Positions 20,774 through 32,492 are shown, numbered from the stretch's first letter. The stretch: 64,000 nucleotides of DNA from Mastigamoeba balamuthi (GCA_902651635.1 CACRSC010000014.1:394524-458523), one strand, 5' to 3'. Numbers and translations: made by a program. Notes: generated from the letters alone by a model not told the origin.

Positions 20774-22411
20774 ATGACCAGGCTGACAAGGCTACCCCTG
20801 CTCGCCATCGTGGCCACGTGGGCCTGCGCTGCGCTGGCTGCCGACCTGAGCGCGTACTTCGGGACAGCGAGGCCGTACGTGTACAACAACGGCGCGCCCT
20901 CGGCGCCGCTGTCTGGCTGCGCCGTGTCGGGGGTCTACTACGTGTCGCGCCACGGGTCGCGGTACCCCACGAGCGGCAAGATCAAGAAGGAGGTCGAGCT
21001 GGCGACGTTTGTGCACAAGTACAGCGTCAAGTCGGACTTCAAGTGGATGAAGGACTGGAACCCCAAGTTCGCGCAGGACCAGGAGGGCATGCTCTCGGAG
21101 CTCGGCGCCCAGGACCTCACCGCCATCGGCAAGCGCTTCGGCAACAACTACCAGGACCTCCTCTTCCCCTACACTCCCAACACCGTCGTCACCCAGAGCA
21201 CCGGCGTGCGCCAGCAACTCTCTGCCGTCCTCTCGTTTGCATTTCGCGCATTTTTGCCAGTTGCACTCGTTTCTTTTTTGTGTGTTTCTTTCCGGTTCTT
21301 GAGCTGGTTTCTCGAATTTTTCTTGCGACCGAATTGTCCGGGACTGCTCTCGAATTCACCGTGTTTCGGAGGAAAAGGGCTCACAACTGTGCTCCGGTGG
21401 GGGAACAGGTCCCGCGGACTGCGCAGACCGCGGCGGCGTTCACGGTGGGGGCGGTGGGGTCACGGTTCACGTGGTCCGAGAGGCCCTGGGTGGCGGTGTC
21501 GGAGAGCAAGGCCAACGACAAGGAGCTGCGGTTCTTCGAGGCGTGCGCCAAGTACGTGACGCGGGTCGACGAGAACAAGAGCGCGACGGCGGAGCAGAAG
21601 AAGTTCCTGGAGCAGGTCACGCCCGGCATCGCCAAGAAGATCGCGGGGCTGACCGGGCTGCCGGCCGATGAGATGGTGGCGCAGGAGATGGTGACGCGCA
21701 TGTGGGACACGTGCTCGTTCGAGCAGACGGTGCTGGGCAAGAGCAACTGGTGCTCGGTGTTCGACAAGGAGGACGCCAAGCTGCTCGAGTACGGCGAGGA
21801 CCTGGACAAGTACTACACCTCGGGCTACGGCATCGACGTCTCGTACAAGATCGCCGCTCCGCTCGTTCAGAGCGTCTTCAAATACGCCGACAGCGTCGTC
21901 AGCGGCACCGCCGGCACGCCGAGGGCCAAGCTCATGTTCGCCCACGCCGAGACGGTGCTCCCCCTCAAGGCCCTGCTCGGTCTGAACAAGGACGACAAGC
22001 CCCTCACGGCCTCGTGGACAGAGGCCCAGCGCGACGCCCGCAAGTGGCGCAACTCGGTCATCTCGACCATGGCCACCAACGTCGCCTTCGTCGTGTCCAA
22101 GTGCTCATCGGGCAAGCACCAGATCCAGATGATCGAGAGCGAGACCCCCATCGACTTCCCCGGCGTGGCCGGCTGCTCCAAGAACTGGTGCCCGCTGGCT
22201 GCCGTCAAGGAGTCGTACAAGGGCGTCCTCAGCACCAACTTCGACCAGCTCTGCGGGTGCGCTGCCATTCGAGGGGACGAGAGGACAGACTAACACGAAA
22301 CACAGGAATGCCAAGCAGGGCGGCGACGACATGTCCATCAAGAATGCAGCAGCTCACACGGCCGCCGTCTCGGCCTTGGTCCTCGGAGTGCTGTCTTCTC
22401 TCTGCCTGTAA
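20774..22411 (+). CDS. Histidine acid phosphatase, MINPP1-like (multiple inositol polyphosphate phosphatase)
   Basis: Branch-2 histidine phosphatase predicted to remove phosphates from inositol polyphosphates in the secretory pathway or outside the cell. Three exons (20774-21205, 21409-22256, 22306-22411) give 461 residues. A signal peptide (MTRLTRLPLLAIVATWACAA) leads to the catalytic 'SRHGSRYP'; the proton-donor motif is 'FAHAETVLPL', the HAE type that marks MINPP enzymes rather than the HD of phytases. The C-terminus is a hydrophobic stretch ('AAVSALVLGVLSSLCL') preceded by a small-residue spacer, so GPI anchoring is likely. The first intron (203 nt) is T-rich. Exon 1 join gives 'TQSTGVPRTAQTAAAF', matching the family's T/R-rich segment. 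Confidence 0.88.
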
Positions 22412-22565
22412 CAGCCCCCTCGAGCAGACCGGAGAAACGCTTGCACTGAAGGAAGCACCAATGGCTTCTCTCCCAAGGTCCAATGCAAACGATGTTCATT
22501 TTGGCTTGCCTCCACCAAGCAGTGGAACGATTCAGGACGAACACTGTGATCTGACGGCGTGAGCG

Positions 22566-23939
22566 TTAGTATGTAAGTGCTCCGTCAAACATCATGACCA
22601 GCTTCCTTCCGGAAAGAACGGTGCCGTTGAGGTGCTGACAAGCACGGAATGCCTCTGCCTCGAAGTCGAACCATGCAAACCCATAGCCAGCGCTGCGCCC
22701 ATCCGCGGTATGCGCAATCTCGACAACTCTCGGGTAGAACTGCGCCTCGTGGAACACATCCGCCAGCGCGCCCTCGTCCACACACCACGGGATGTTCGAG
22801 ACAATGAGCCTCCACCACTCGACCTCACTCTCGCTGTCCTGGGGCGATGGCTGCTCGTCCTCGTGCCGGGGTGCTGCAAACACAGGCAGGAGCGGGACAG
22901 CAGCAGCAACTGGGGTACGAGCTATCGGTGCCGCCGCTGCTGCTGCCACAGGAGTTTTGACGGAAGCGGGTTGTACGGCCTTCTGCGCCGGGGGAGTCGC
23001 CTTCACCTGCTCCGACAGCGCTTTTGCAGTTGTCTGCAGGGCGCCTAATGTCGCCATGATGTCGGCGAGCTGGAAGTTCTTCCTGGGAGGGCTGGAAAGC
23101 AACTGCAGAGCAAAAATCAACATCAGTGAGCTCAATACAGGGCTGCGAAAGGCGCTCTCACATCAACCTCCTCCCGACAGGACGGGCAGCGAATAACCCC
23201 CGTAGGCGACGCGCCCGCGAGGACCTCCACGCAGCTCGCGCAGAACGAGTGCCCGCAGCGAAGGAAGTACGGGCACCGCTGCCCCTCGGGCGCGAACTGC
23301 TCCAAGCACACAGAGCACGGCTGGGGCTCGGGGAGCACGACGTCAGCCGGCTTGCTGCCACCCAACAGCTGGGCAGCCCTCTGGCCGGGAGCTGCTGCCG
23401 CCTGCTGCGCTGGCTGGGCTGCCACGGAGCCCTGCTGCTGGCGGCTCTGGGCCTGCGCTGCGATCGACTCGAAGAGCGCCTGGTGCTCGGCCATGCAGGC
23501 GGCCACCTGCTGCGCGAGCCCCGTCTGCTGCTCCTCTGGGGGCTGCTGCTGTGGCGCCGCAGCCTGCAGGCGGGTGCGCTGTGCCGCTGCCTGGCGCCCC
23601 GCTCTCTGGCGAGCTGCCAGGGCCTCCATCCTGCCCGCCTGCGCGATCCACTGCGCCCTGTTGCCCTGCCACCGCTGCCCCACTGTGCACCCGGCCCGCA
23701 GGCGAGTCAGCACCTGGCGACGCCGACTGGGGGAGGCGGGGGAGTGTGTGCGGACTCGAGGGGCGGATGCGCGAGGCTGCTGTGCGGAGCAGGCGGGCTG
23801 CAGCGGGCAGGTCTCCACGAGTCACCGCGTTTCGGGCGTCTCGCACGCCCGACACTGCCAGCTCTTCCGCATGGGCCAGCGCCGAGCCGCGCTGCTGCCT
23901 CTCCGGGGCGCCTGCTGGTGCGTCGGTGCGCCGCTGCAT
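22566..23939 (-). CDS. RING-coil-RRM protein, paralogue A
   Basis: Three exons (23939-23756, 23682-23162, 23102-22566) give 413 residues. Exon 1 encodes a short N-terminal segment with 'ARLLRTAASR', shared with the two paralogues. Exon 2 has an Arg/Gln/Ala-rich helical region ('RMEALAARQRAGRQAAAQR') and a C3HC4 RING finger at its end (CSVC ... CGHSFCASC ... CPSC), so E3 ubiquitin ligase activity is plausible. Exon 3 has 'PPRKNFQL', a Pro/Ala linker and an RRM (RNP2 'LIVSNI', RNP1 'SAGYGFAWF'). A RING N-terminal to an RRM resembles CNOT4, but the spacing and coil differ. It is the most diverged and shortest of three tandem copies and looks intact. Confidence 0.8.
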
Positions 23940-24301
23940 TCTGTCGCCCTGAGGAAAAGACTCTTTTGGAGCTGTGCGGTTAATTCAATTATTGTGGGCT
24001 CCGCTCACGGCACACATTCGCAGATTTGCCCCCGTGCGTTACACAAGATATTTCGGGTTACGTTACACAGAAATATCTCGTGCACACGACCGAATCCTGA
24101 GGACGCAGGATCAGCAGTGCGGGAGCCCCAGGTTCTAATTCTTGTCTACGTGACATACGAACACACGATTCGGCTCGCCAGACCCGCGGAAATCGCCCCG
24201 ACGCCTCACGATTTGCGAACAGCGAGACTGTGACGGTTCTGCTGTACAACTTCCGTCCGCGAGGCCTCACGGACGACCACGCGACCCTGGCTGGCATCTC
24301 G
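23940..24301. other. Intergenic between paralogues A and B
   Basis: 362 bp including the 5' flank of paralogue A and the 3' flank of paralogue B. No additional feature was recognised. Confidence 0.45.
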
Positions 24302-26071
24302 CTAAGCGAATTCGAGGTGCAGATCCCTTCCGCACAGCACGTGCCCCTCGAGATAGTCGCAGGCGAGCCCCGCCTCGGACTGTGTGCCGAACCACGCGAA
24401 CCCGAAGCCCATGCTCCGCCCGTTCCTCTTGCGCATAATCTCCACGCCCCTCGGGTAGAACTGGTGGCTCTCGAAGGCGGCCATCAGCATGGCCTCGTCC
24501 GCCTCCCAGGCGACGTTCGTGACCCGGAGCTTCCAGCAGCCCTCCTCACTCTCGCGCTCACACCATCGCTCGGTCTCGCACCGCTCGCACTGGCGCGGCT
24601 GCGGTGCCGGCGACCTCTGTGCTGGAGCTGCTGGCGCAGGGGACCTGGCTGCCGGTGCTGCTGCTGTGGATGCCTGCGCGGCGGCTGCAGCATCTGGGGC
24701 ACGTGCACTGCTGGGAACCGGCACCGCTGCGGTCTGCGGGGGCTTCGACGTCGATTTCACGGCTCTCTGCAGCGCATTGAACGCCGTGACCAAGTCAACG
24801 AGCTGGAAGTTCTTTCTTGGTGGGTCCTGCCGAGGCTGCGTCACAGTCCGTAGGTCAGTGCGCAATGACAATCGGCAGAGAGGCTGAGACTCACGTCGAC
24901 TTGCTCCCTGCAGGTGGGGCAGCGCAGCGCCCTGGCCGACCGACTCGCTAGAGCATCCAAACAGCTGGCGCAGAACGAGTGCCCGCAGCGCAGAACGCAC
25001 GGGCAGCGCGGCCCCTCGGCGGCGAACTGCTCGAAGCAGACAGTGCACGGCGGAGCCTCTGGGAGCGGAACCGTCCCCTCGCTGCCTGCATGCTCGGCAC
25101 TCGCGCTCTGAACCGGCGCAGCAGCAGCCGCAGTTGCTGCCGCCGCCGGCTGCGGTACTCTCTGGCCCTCCACGCCACCATACTGCTGCTGCGGCGCCAC
25201 CACCTCCTGATCGAGCTCCTGCACGTACGCGTACGAGAGTAGCTCGCGCGCGAAGGGGTCTATGACAAAAGAGCGCTGGCGTTCCTGGGCCATCGCACGC
25301 TCGCGCCAGAGGGCTGCCCAGCGCTCGCGCTCCGCCGCAGTCGCGCGCTCGCGTTCCTGAACGGCAATGCGCTGGCGTTCCTGAGCGGCCACGCGGTGGC
25401 GCTCCTGCGCTTCCGCCTGCTGGCGCGCTCGCTCCTGGGCAGCAGTGCGCTGCCTTTCCTGAACAGCACGCTCGTGTGCGAGGGCCTCCATACGCTCGCG
25501 CTCCTGGTCAGCCGCCCACTGAGCAGCGAGCTCGCGTGCAACTGCGCGCTGTCTTGCCTGCTGAACAGCAGCATGCTCGAGCCCGACGGCCTCCATACAC
25601 GCACGCCCTGTAGCGGCGCGCTGGTGCTCCTGCTCCGCCGCCCTCTGGCGCTCCTGGGCAGCGTGCTCGCGCGCAAGGGCCGCCAATCGCTCGTACTCCG
25701 CCGCAGCCGTACGCTCGCGTTCCTGGGCTTGCAAGCGCTCGCGCTCCCGCGAGTACACGTCGTGGCGTGCCAGCCTCTGCTGGGCGACCAGCGCGTCTGT
25801 GCTGTCTGTCCCGCAGCAAGAACAGTTACTCAGATCCGGTTTTTTTCTCGAGAATTACGAAGCAGAGAAGGGGGGAAGCCACACATATCATAAGTCTTCA
25901 AAATCAAGCGAATGACGTACAGGCACTGCCGGAGGGGCCGGCGCGAGAGGCAGCTGTGCGGAGCAGACGGTCTGCACGGGGCATGCCGCCCTGCACGCCC
26001 GTCACCGCCGGGGCCTCAGCGGCCACAGGGTACCCGCTCGGCGCAGCGAGTCTCGCAACACGGCGGTTCAT
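24302..26071 (-). CDS. RING-coil-RRM protein, paralogue B
   Basis: Three exons (26071-25927, 25805-24895, 24835-24302) give 529 residues. After the shared N-terminal 'DRLLRTAASRAG', exon 2 encodes a roughly 190-residue charged coiled coil built of degenerate short repeats such as 'QERQRAA' and 'RERER', an Ala/Gln segment and a complete C3HC4 RING (CTVC ... CGHSFCASC ... CPTC). Exon 3 has the conserved 'PPRKNFQLVD' and an RRM (RNP2 'LRVTNV', RNP1 'SMGFGFAWF'). The RING-RRM combination suggests an RNA-bound ubiquitin ligase; that is inference from domains. Closest to paralogue C, with which it shares non-coding 5' flank. Confidence 0.82.
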
Positions 26072-26632
26072 GGTTCTGCTTGCGACGCGTGAACAATAAA
26101 AAGAAGACAGAAGTATCTGTGGACGGATATCTGAAAATCCCAAGTTCGGGATTTGAGGACGGGATATGGGTAGTGAGCTGCAGGATTGCTCCGCATCGGA
26201 GAAAGGGGGAGATCTGTCATCCCAATGCCCAATTCCACCGCACAGTCGATCTCGCAGACTACCGGATGCCAGCCAGATCTGGGTCTTGGACGGGAGGTCC
26301 TTGATTGGGGTATCTCCGACAGGGTGACGTACATATGAAGGGAAATGGGAGTGCAATGTTTCCAAACTCAACTCCGGACGGGTTGGAGAACTGGAAGTCG
26401 TGCCAGGACGCCCGGCAGTGAAAGAGCCCAGGATTCAATCCACAGCGAAATGACACGAACTGCCCTTCGCCCAGCATTGGGCGACAAAAATCGTAGTGCA
26501 ATGCGTCTGCATGCACAAAGACGTTCTGATTATTCGAGAAGCGAGACTGTGCCGTGGGCCACGGTTCTGCTGCACAGCGTCCGTCTGTGAGCCTCGTAGA
26601 CGGCCACACGGCCCTGTCTGTTTGGCATCTCA
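26072..26632. repeat. 5' flank of paralogue B, duplicated with that of C, containing a forkhead-exon relic
   Basis: About 26100-26365 matches the 5' flank of paralogue C (about 28530-28765) with many substitutions. At about 26370-26408 the sequence jumps to a close copy of the start of forkhead exon 3 (compare 29185-29232), including its upstream intron end. So the duplicated block once reached into the forkhead gene and then suffered an internal deletion. No open gene is supported here. Confidence 0.7.
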
Positions 26633-28404
26633 CTAAGCGAATCTGAGGTGCAGCTCCCTTCCGTAAAGCACGTGACCCTCGACATGGTCGCAGTCGAGCT
26701 CCGCCTCGGACTTGGCGTTGAACCACGCGAACCCGAAGCCCATGCTCCGCCCGTTCCTCTTGCGCATAATCTCCACACTCCTTGGGTAGAACTGGTGGCT
26801 CTCGAAGGCGGCCATCAGCATGGCCTCGTCTGCCAACCAGGCGACGTTCGTGACCCGGAGCTTCCAACAGCCCTCCTCACTTCCGCTCCCACTCTCGCGC
26901 CGTTGCTCAGTCTCGCGCTGCTCGCACTGGCGCGGCTGCGGTGCCGGCGACCTCTGTGCTGGAGCTGCCGGTGCAGGGGATGGGACTGCTGCTGGTGCTG
27001 TGGGTGCTTGCACAGTGGCAGCAGCAGCATCCGGGGCGCATGCACTGGGCACTGGCACCACTGCGGTCTGCGGGGGCTTCGACGTCGATTTCACAGCTCT
27101 CTGCAGCACATTGTATGCCGTGACGAAGTCAACGAGCTGGAAGTTCGTTCTTGGCGGGTCGTGCCGCAGCTGTGTCGCAGCCGCAGGTCAGTGCGCAAGG
27201 ACAATTGGTGCAGACTGCAACTCACGTCGACTGTCTGTCTCCCTGCAGGTGGGACAGTGCAGCGTCCTGGCCGACGGACTCGCCAGAGCATCCACACAGC
27301 TGGCGCAGAACGAGTGCCCGCAGCGCAGAACGCACGGACAGCGCGGCCCCTCGGCGGCGAACTGCTCGAAGCAGACAGTGCACGGCGGGGCCTCTGGAAG
27401 CGGAACCGCACTGCCTGCCTGCTTTCACTCGCGCTCTGCACCACTGGCGCTGCCTCTGCCGCCGCCGCCTGCGGTGCTCTCTGACCCTCCACGCTGCCTT
27501 GCTGCTGCAGTGCCGCCACGTCCTGCTCGAGCTGCTCCTGCACGTACGCGAGTAGCTCGCGGACGATGCGGCCTCTGGCAGATGAGCGCTGGTGTTCCTG
27601 GGCCTGCACACGCTCGTGCTCGAGGGCTGCCAAGCGCTCGCGCTCCCGTGCAGCCGCGTGCTCGCGTTCCTCCTGAACGGCAATGCGCTGGCGTTCCCGA
27701 GCGGCCATGCGCTGGCGCTCCTGCGCTTCTGCCAACTGGCGCGCTCGCTCGTGGGCCTGGCAACGCGCTCGCTCCTGCGCAGCCATGCGCTGTCTTTCCT
27801 GAACAGCACGCTCGCGCGCGAGGGCCTCCATACGCTCGCGCTCCTGGTCAGCCGCCCTCCTAACAGCGATCTCGCGTGCAACCGCACGCTGCCTTTCCTG
27901 AACAGCAGCGAGCTCGCGCATGACGGCCTCCATACACGCACACTCTACAGCGACGCGCTGGCGCTCCTGCTCGGCAACGCGCTGGCGCTCCTGCTCCGCC
28001 GCCCTCTGGCGCTCCTGGACAGCGAGCTCGCGCGCAAGGGCCTCCAGCCGCTCGTGCTCTGCTGCAGCCGCCCGCTCACGTTTCTGGGCTTCCGCGAGCG
28101 CAAGGGCCACCAGACGCTCGCGCTCCATCACAGCCGCGCGCTCGCGTTCCTGGGCTTGTAAGCGCTCGCGCATCCGCGAGTACACGTCGTGGCGTGCCAG
28201 CCTCTGCTGGGCGACCAGCACGTCTGCGCTGTCTGGCCCGGATACCACCAGTAGCAAGCACAGATCCGATATTTCTCGTATTTCGAAGCAGAGAAGGAAA
28301 AGTCACACATCAAGTCTTCAAATCAAGCGAATGACGTCACAGGCACCGCTGGAGGGTCCGGCGCGTGAGGCTGCCGTGCGGAGCAGACGGTCTGCGCGGT
28401 GCAT
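26633..28404 (-). CDS. RING-coil-RRM protein, paralogue C, with the RING frame overwritten
   Basis: Exons about 28404-28347, 28232-27226 and 27169-26633. The coil is longer than in B and is built of 'QERQR' and 'RERER' units; the RRM exon is intact (RNP2 'LRVTNV', RNP1 'SMGFGFAWF'). The DNA that encodes the RING in B is present and well conserved here, but relative to B there is a net 7-nt loss just before it (about 27408-27430) and a 4-nt gain just after it (27231-27240, 'ACAG' repeated). The coil frame therefore runs through the RING out of frame and returns to frame at the donor, so no RING is made. A third indel puts the ATG equivalent to B's start (28508) out of frame; the ATG at 28404 is in frame. 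Either a functional RING-less variant or an early pseudogene. Confidence 0.7.
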
Positions 28405-28837
28405 GCCGCCTCTGCCGCTGCGGCGTGCGCGTCTTGCACGTCCGCCGGGGCCTCGGTGGCCACAGGGTCCCCGCGTAGAGCAGCGAGTCTCGCACTGCGG
28501 CGTATCATTATGCGGCACGCTAATACGAATAAGCTGGAAATATCTGAAAATCCCAAGTTCGGGAATTGACAACGAGATAGGGGATTTCTGCTGCAGGATT
28601 TTTCCCCCTAGGAGAAAGGGATATGTCTTCCCAATGCCCAATTCCACCACCTAGTTGATCTCGCAGACCTCAGGCCGCGGGCCTTGGACGGGGAGGTCCT
28701 TGGAAAGGGAGTATCCCACAGGGTGACGTACACAGGAAGGGAAATGGGAGTGCAACGTCACCACACTCGAAAGATGACGCGCAGCGCCCGATCTCAGACA
28801 CCTATCCGCCACGAACGCGTGCCACAAATCCCCCGCC

Positions 28838-29755
28838 ATGGCCCACGCCCCCGCCCCGTCTGAGGCCCCGAGCGTACCCTGCGCGTGCCCGCTCTGCTCC
28901 GCGCTGGCGATGCCGCCGTGCCTGTGCACCCCGTCGCCCACGTGGTCCGCTGCTCCCCTCATTTTGACAGAGCGAACCAACAAGGGGGAGAGAGGGCTGC
29001 GGTCTCACGGGCTGTCGGCAGGGCCAGCGTGCTCAGGGTGGCCCTCTACTGCCTGCAGGCCTCGAGGCCCGGGTCGTTCTTCAAGCTGACCGAGATCAAC
29101 GCGTGGGTCGCGGCTCACTGGGACCGCATGGGCCTCGTCTACAAGGGTTTGACGCCCACTCATCCGCAATCAATTGATGGCGAATAGGAACTCCAGCAGG
29201 GCTGGAGAACTGGAAGAAGTCATGCCAGGACGCCCTCAGCCACAACTCCAAGTTCTTCGTGAGCGCCAGGGAGGGCGAGCCCGCGTTCAGGGGGTCGGGC
29301 CTCTGGCGCCTGCGCATCCGCGCGAGCCCCTGGGAGGACCTCGACGACTTCCACTCGCCCAGCACCGGGCTCCTGCTGCCGCCCCCCGCCTCACTCGTGA
29401 GCTGCTCATCCGCCACATTTCCCGGAATCACGTTGCGTCAACGCAGGTATTTCTCAGACCCTCGCAGGAACCCCGCAGGAAGGAGAGAAACAGCGAGGAC
29501 GAGCCGCCCGTGGCCAAGAGGGCAAGGGAGGTGCGCGAGCTGGCGCTGGAGGCGGCGGAGCTGTCGGCGGCGATCCGCGGCGCGGCTGTGGAGATCTCGC
29601 GGTGCATCTCGCGCGTGTCCGCGGCGGCGGCGTGCGCGCAGGCCGTGGCCGCCAGCGCCATCCTCGAGGCCGACGGGGGCGGCCTCGAGATGCAGGAGGA
29701 GCAGTCTGCGGCCGCCGCGGACGCCCTCGTGATGCTGTCGGCGACGCAGCGTTGA
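28838..29755 (+). CDS. Forkhead (FOX) winged-helix protein
   Basis: Four exons (28838-28941, 29022-29146, 29200-29396, 29447-29755) give 244 residues. The forkhead domain spans about residues 36-125: helix 1 'ASVLRVALYCLQA', 'FFKLTEINAWVAAHW', recognition helix 'NWKKSCQDALSHNSKFF' and wing residues 'GSGLWRLR', matching the FOX pattern S/T-E-I-x-W ... S-x-x-H-N ... F ... G-x-x-W. It is divergent from animal FOX proteins (no canonical IRHNLS). The N-terminus has paired cysteines (CACPLC, CLC). The C-terminal exon is a long Ala/Glu-rich helix with a basic 'KRAREVREL' start, perhaps for dimerisation. Predicted sequence-specific DNA-binding protein. A fragment of exon 3 was copied to about 26370. 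Confidence 0.75.
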
Positions 29756-30206
29756 CTGGTGAAAGGACGCAACAGATCTAGATTTTTATTTGAACAATGT
29801 TCCTTGTCCATTCGCGGGCATAATTCCTGCCGGCAATTTTGGTCAAGATGCCCTTTTGGTGGCACTGCCCCCTGAGAGGCAATCCCGCGGCCCGCAGCAT
29901 CCGCCGCACGAGGAGGCCTCCGGACTCCGCTCCGACCGGACGGCGCCCGCGGATGACTCGCTTATGACGCAATCAACTGGTTTTTCTTGGCGTGACACTC
30001 TGCCGGTGCACTGGAATCTCGAGGAAAATCTCAGCCTCCCCTCTTTTTTTATTTCCTCAGCAGAGTGCCGCCAACCACGAGAACTCCGGAGAGTAAGCCC
30101 AGGCCCAGCAACACGGCACCCCCCTAGGCCTCGCACACCCCCAGCCCGCGCGCAGCACCCGCACACGATTCTCGGAGGTTTCCTTTGAGCACAGCAGCAG
30201 AGAGAA
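29756..30206. other. Intergenic, nothing recognised
   Basis: 451 bp between the forkhead stop and the transporter start. No supported gene or RNA. Confidence 0.45.
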
Positions 30207-32492
30207 ATGAACACCGTCGGCATGGTTCGTTTGCCCCTCTCAGTCCCGACGTCTCTCGCCGCGTTTCTGCACCGGTTCCTGACGGTTCCGCCCCTCCCAC
30301 GGCTGGCCGTATCCCCGCGGGCCCGTTGCAGTACGCCCTCATGCTCCTCAACGCCATGCTAAACGTGGGCATCTGGAGCAACTACGGTGCGCCCCCCACC
30401 CGCCGCCCAACACAAAGAACCGAAAGCACCGCAACAAAAAAAGAGCCCCCGCGCCGGAGAAGAAACAACCACTCGCATCCCGATGCAACTAATCTCGCAC
30501 GGCCCGCGGACGGTTCCGACGCGTCTGGCGACGCCCGGGCACCGCCGGCAGACTCCCCGGGTGCCGTGTCGCCGCAGCTGAAGGAGCAGTGGAACTTCAC
30601 GGCGGCGAACCTGGGGCAGAGCTACAGCGTCTACTCGTTCCCCAACCTCGTGCTGCCCATCGCCTACGGCGCCATCATGGACCGCGGCTACGCGTGGTTC
30701 GACCTGCCGTTCTTCATCGTCATGTGCAACGCGATGATCACGCTGAGCTGCGTCGTCATCGTCTTCTGCGGCGGCTCTGTCCTCGTCTTCCTCGTCGGCC
30801 GCTTCCTCCTCGGCCTCGGCGGCGAGTTCATCCTCGTCTGCCAGTACGCGGCCGCCGCCAAGTGGTTCCCGCCCAGCAAGTGCGCTCCCCCCCCCTCCTC
30901 TGCCCACGCACGTGCAGCATCGCAGTTCCCTGGGGGCTTCTCTGCGACTTCTTCGCTTTCTCTGTCATTCTGGGAAGTTTCCGGTCCTCCCTGGTCAGCC
31001 ACTGAGGGGCCCCTCTGATGGATCTCTGCTGACAACGCGGCGGCCACCGCCAAACTGCCCCGGCCGGCAGGATGGGGACGTCGAACGCGCTGATCCACTT
31101 CTCGGGCCAGACGGCCGCGTTCTGCCTGTTCAACGTCTTCCCGATCATCGCCAAGCAGACGTCGATGCGCTTCGCCTTTGCTGTGCGCCTCGCGCTCTCG
31201 CCGCGCCTCCACAGCTCACTGGCCCCCCCATCCAGGTCTCGGCGATGGCCGGGGGCTTCAGCCTGCTGCTGGGCCTGCTCTTTGGCACGTGGGACCGCAT
31301 CACGACACGCCGCATGAAGCGCGAGAAGGAGATCGAGTTTGAGACGCGGAGCGCCAAGGAGGCCGAGACGAAGCTCGACGAGGGCGCCACGCACGCGGTG
31401 CTCGACGACGACGACGGCAGCGTGGCCTCGAACCGCGTCAGCACGGAGATGCGCCGCGAGGACGGCCCCGTGCCGGCGGCGGCCTCGTCGGGCAGCCCGT
31501 CGCAGCGGCAGTCGTTTGACGCGCCGACGGCCAACCGCTCGTCGGCCGACGCCAGCGGGCGCCCGTCGACCGACGACAACTACCGCCCGTCGACGGACAG
31601 CGTGCGGCAGAGCCCCGTGGCCGCGGGTGGCTCGATGTCGGACGAGGCGTACTACGGGCTGGGGACCGTCGGCTCGCAGCAGCAGAGGGACGACACCGAG
31701 ACGGAGGTGCGCATCGAGCGGGTCGACACGGCGCGCTCGTCGGAGCTCAGGCCGCTCGAGGAGAGCTGCGACGCCGTGGTCGCGGTGCAGGAGCACGAGG
31801 CCCGCCAGCACGGGGCGGCCGCGCGGGCGTGGGAGGCGCTGGCGGCGAAGCTGCGGAGCTTCCCGAAGCTCTTCTGGGTGCTGATCTTCTGCTGCGGCTA
31901 CACGTCGGGCGTCAACCTCTCGTACATGGCCTTCAGCACGGCGGTGCTGCACGAGAAGTGGGGGGTCTCGGAGGAGTCTGCGGCGCGCTACTCGTCGATC
32001 GTCGTCGCGACGTCGATCGTGGCGGCGCTGCCGTTCGGCTCGCTCGTCGACAGGATCGGGCAGCGCCTGTCGTGCCTGCTGGCCTGCGCGCTCATCCTCG
32101 TGGTCGTCTTCCCGACGATGGCGTTCGTGCCCAAGAGCGCGGGCCTCGCGGTGCCCGTCGTCTGCCTGGGGTGCCTCGGCATCGTCTACGCGTACATCCC
32201 GACGGTCCAGGGCTCGTGCTACGCGCTCACGCTGCCCCCGGAGCTGCTCTCGACGGGCTTCGGGTTCTCGTTCTGCATCAACATGGTCACCACCATCGTG
32301 TTCCCGCTGGTGCTCGGCTACCTCCGCGACTGGGAGGGCTCGTACCGCGGCAGCCTGCTCGTCCTCGCCGGCGCGGCCCTCATCGGCGTCGCCGCGGACA
32401 TCATAGCGATCGTCATGGACCGGAAGATACACCAGAACGGCGGCATCTCGCTGCAGATGCCCACCAAGGACGCCACTGCCGCCAAGCAGTGA
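30207..32492 (+). CDS. Major facilitator superfamily transporter, MFSD1-like
   Basis: Five exons (30207-30242, 30332-30386, 30552-30879, 31071-31182, 31236-32492) give 595 residues. The N-half shows 'YALMLLNAMLNVGIWSNYD', 'FTAANLGQSYSVYSFPN', 'GAIMDRGYAWF' and 'GRFLLGLGGEFILV'; the C-half has about six more membrane segments. The Q-L-K-E segment near the start and the N-to-C similarity fit MFSD1-type transporters (lysosomal dipeptide exporters in animals). Between the halves is a roughly 190-residue Ser/Thr/Asp-rich cytosolic loop ('QRQSFDAPTANRSSADASGR') that is longer than usual and looks phosphorylatable. The first exon is only 12 codons; alternative starts exist, since an upstream frame without ATG is also open. 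Substrate is unknown. Confidence 0.8.
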
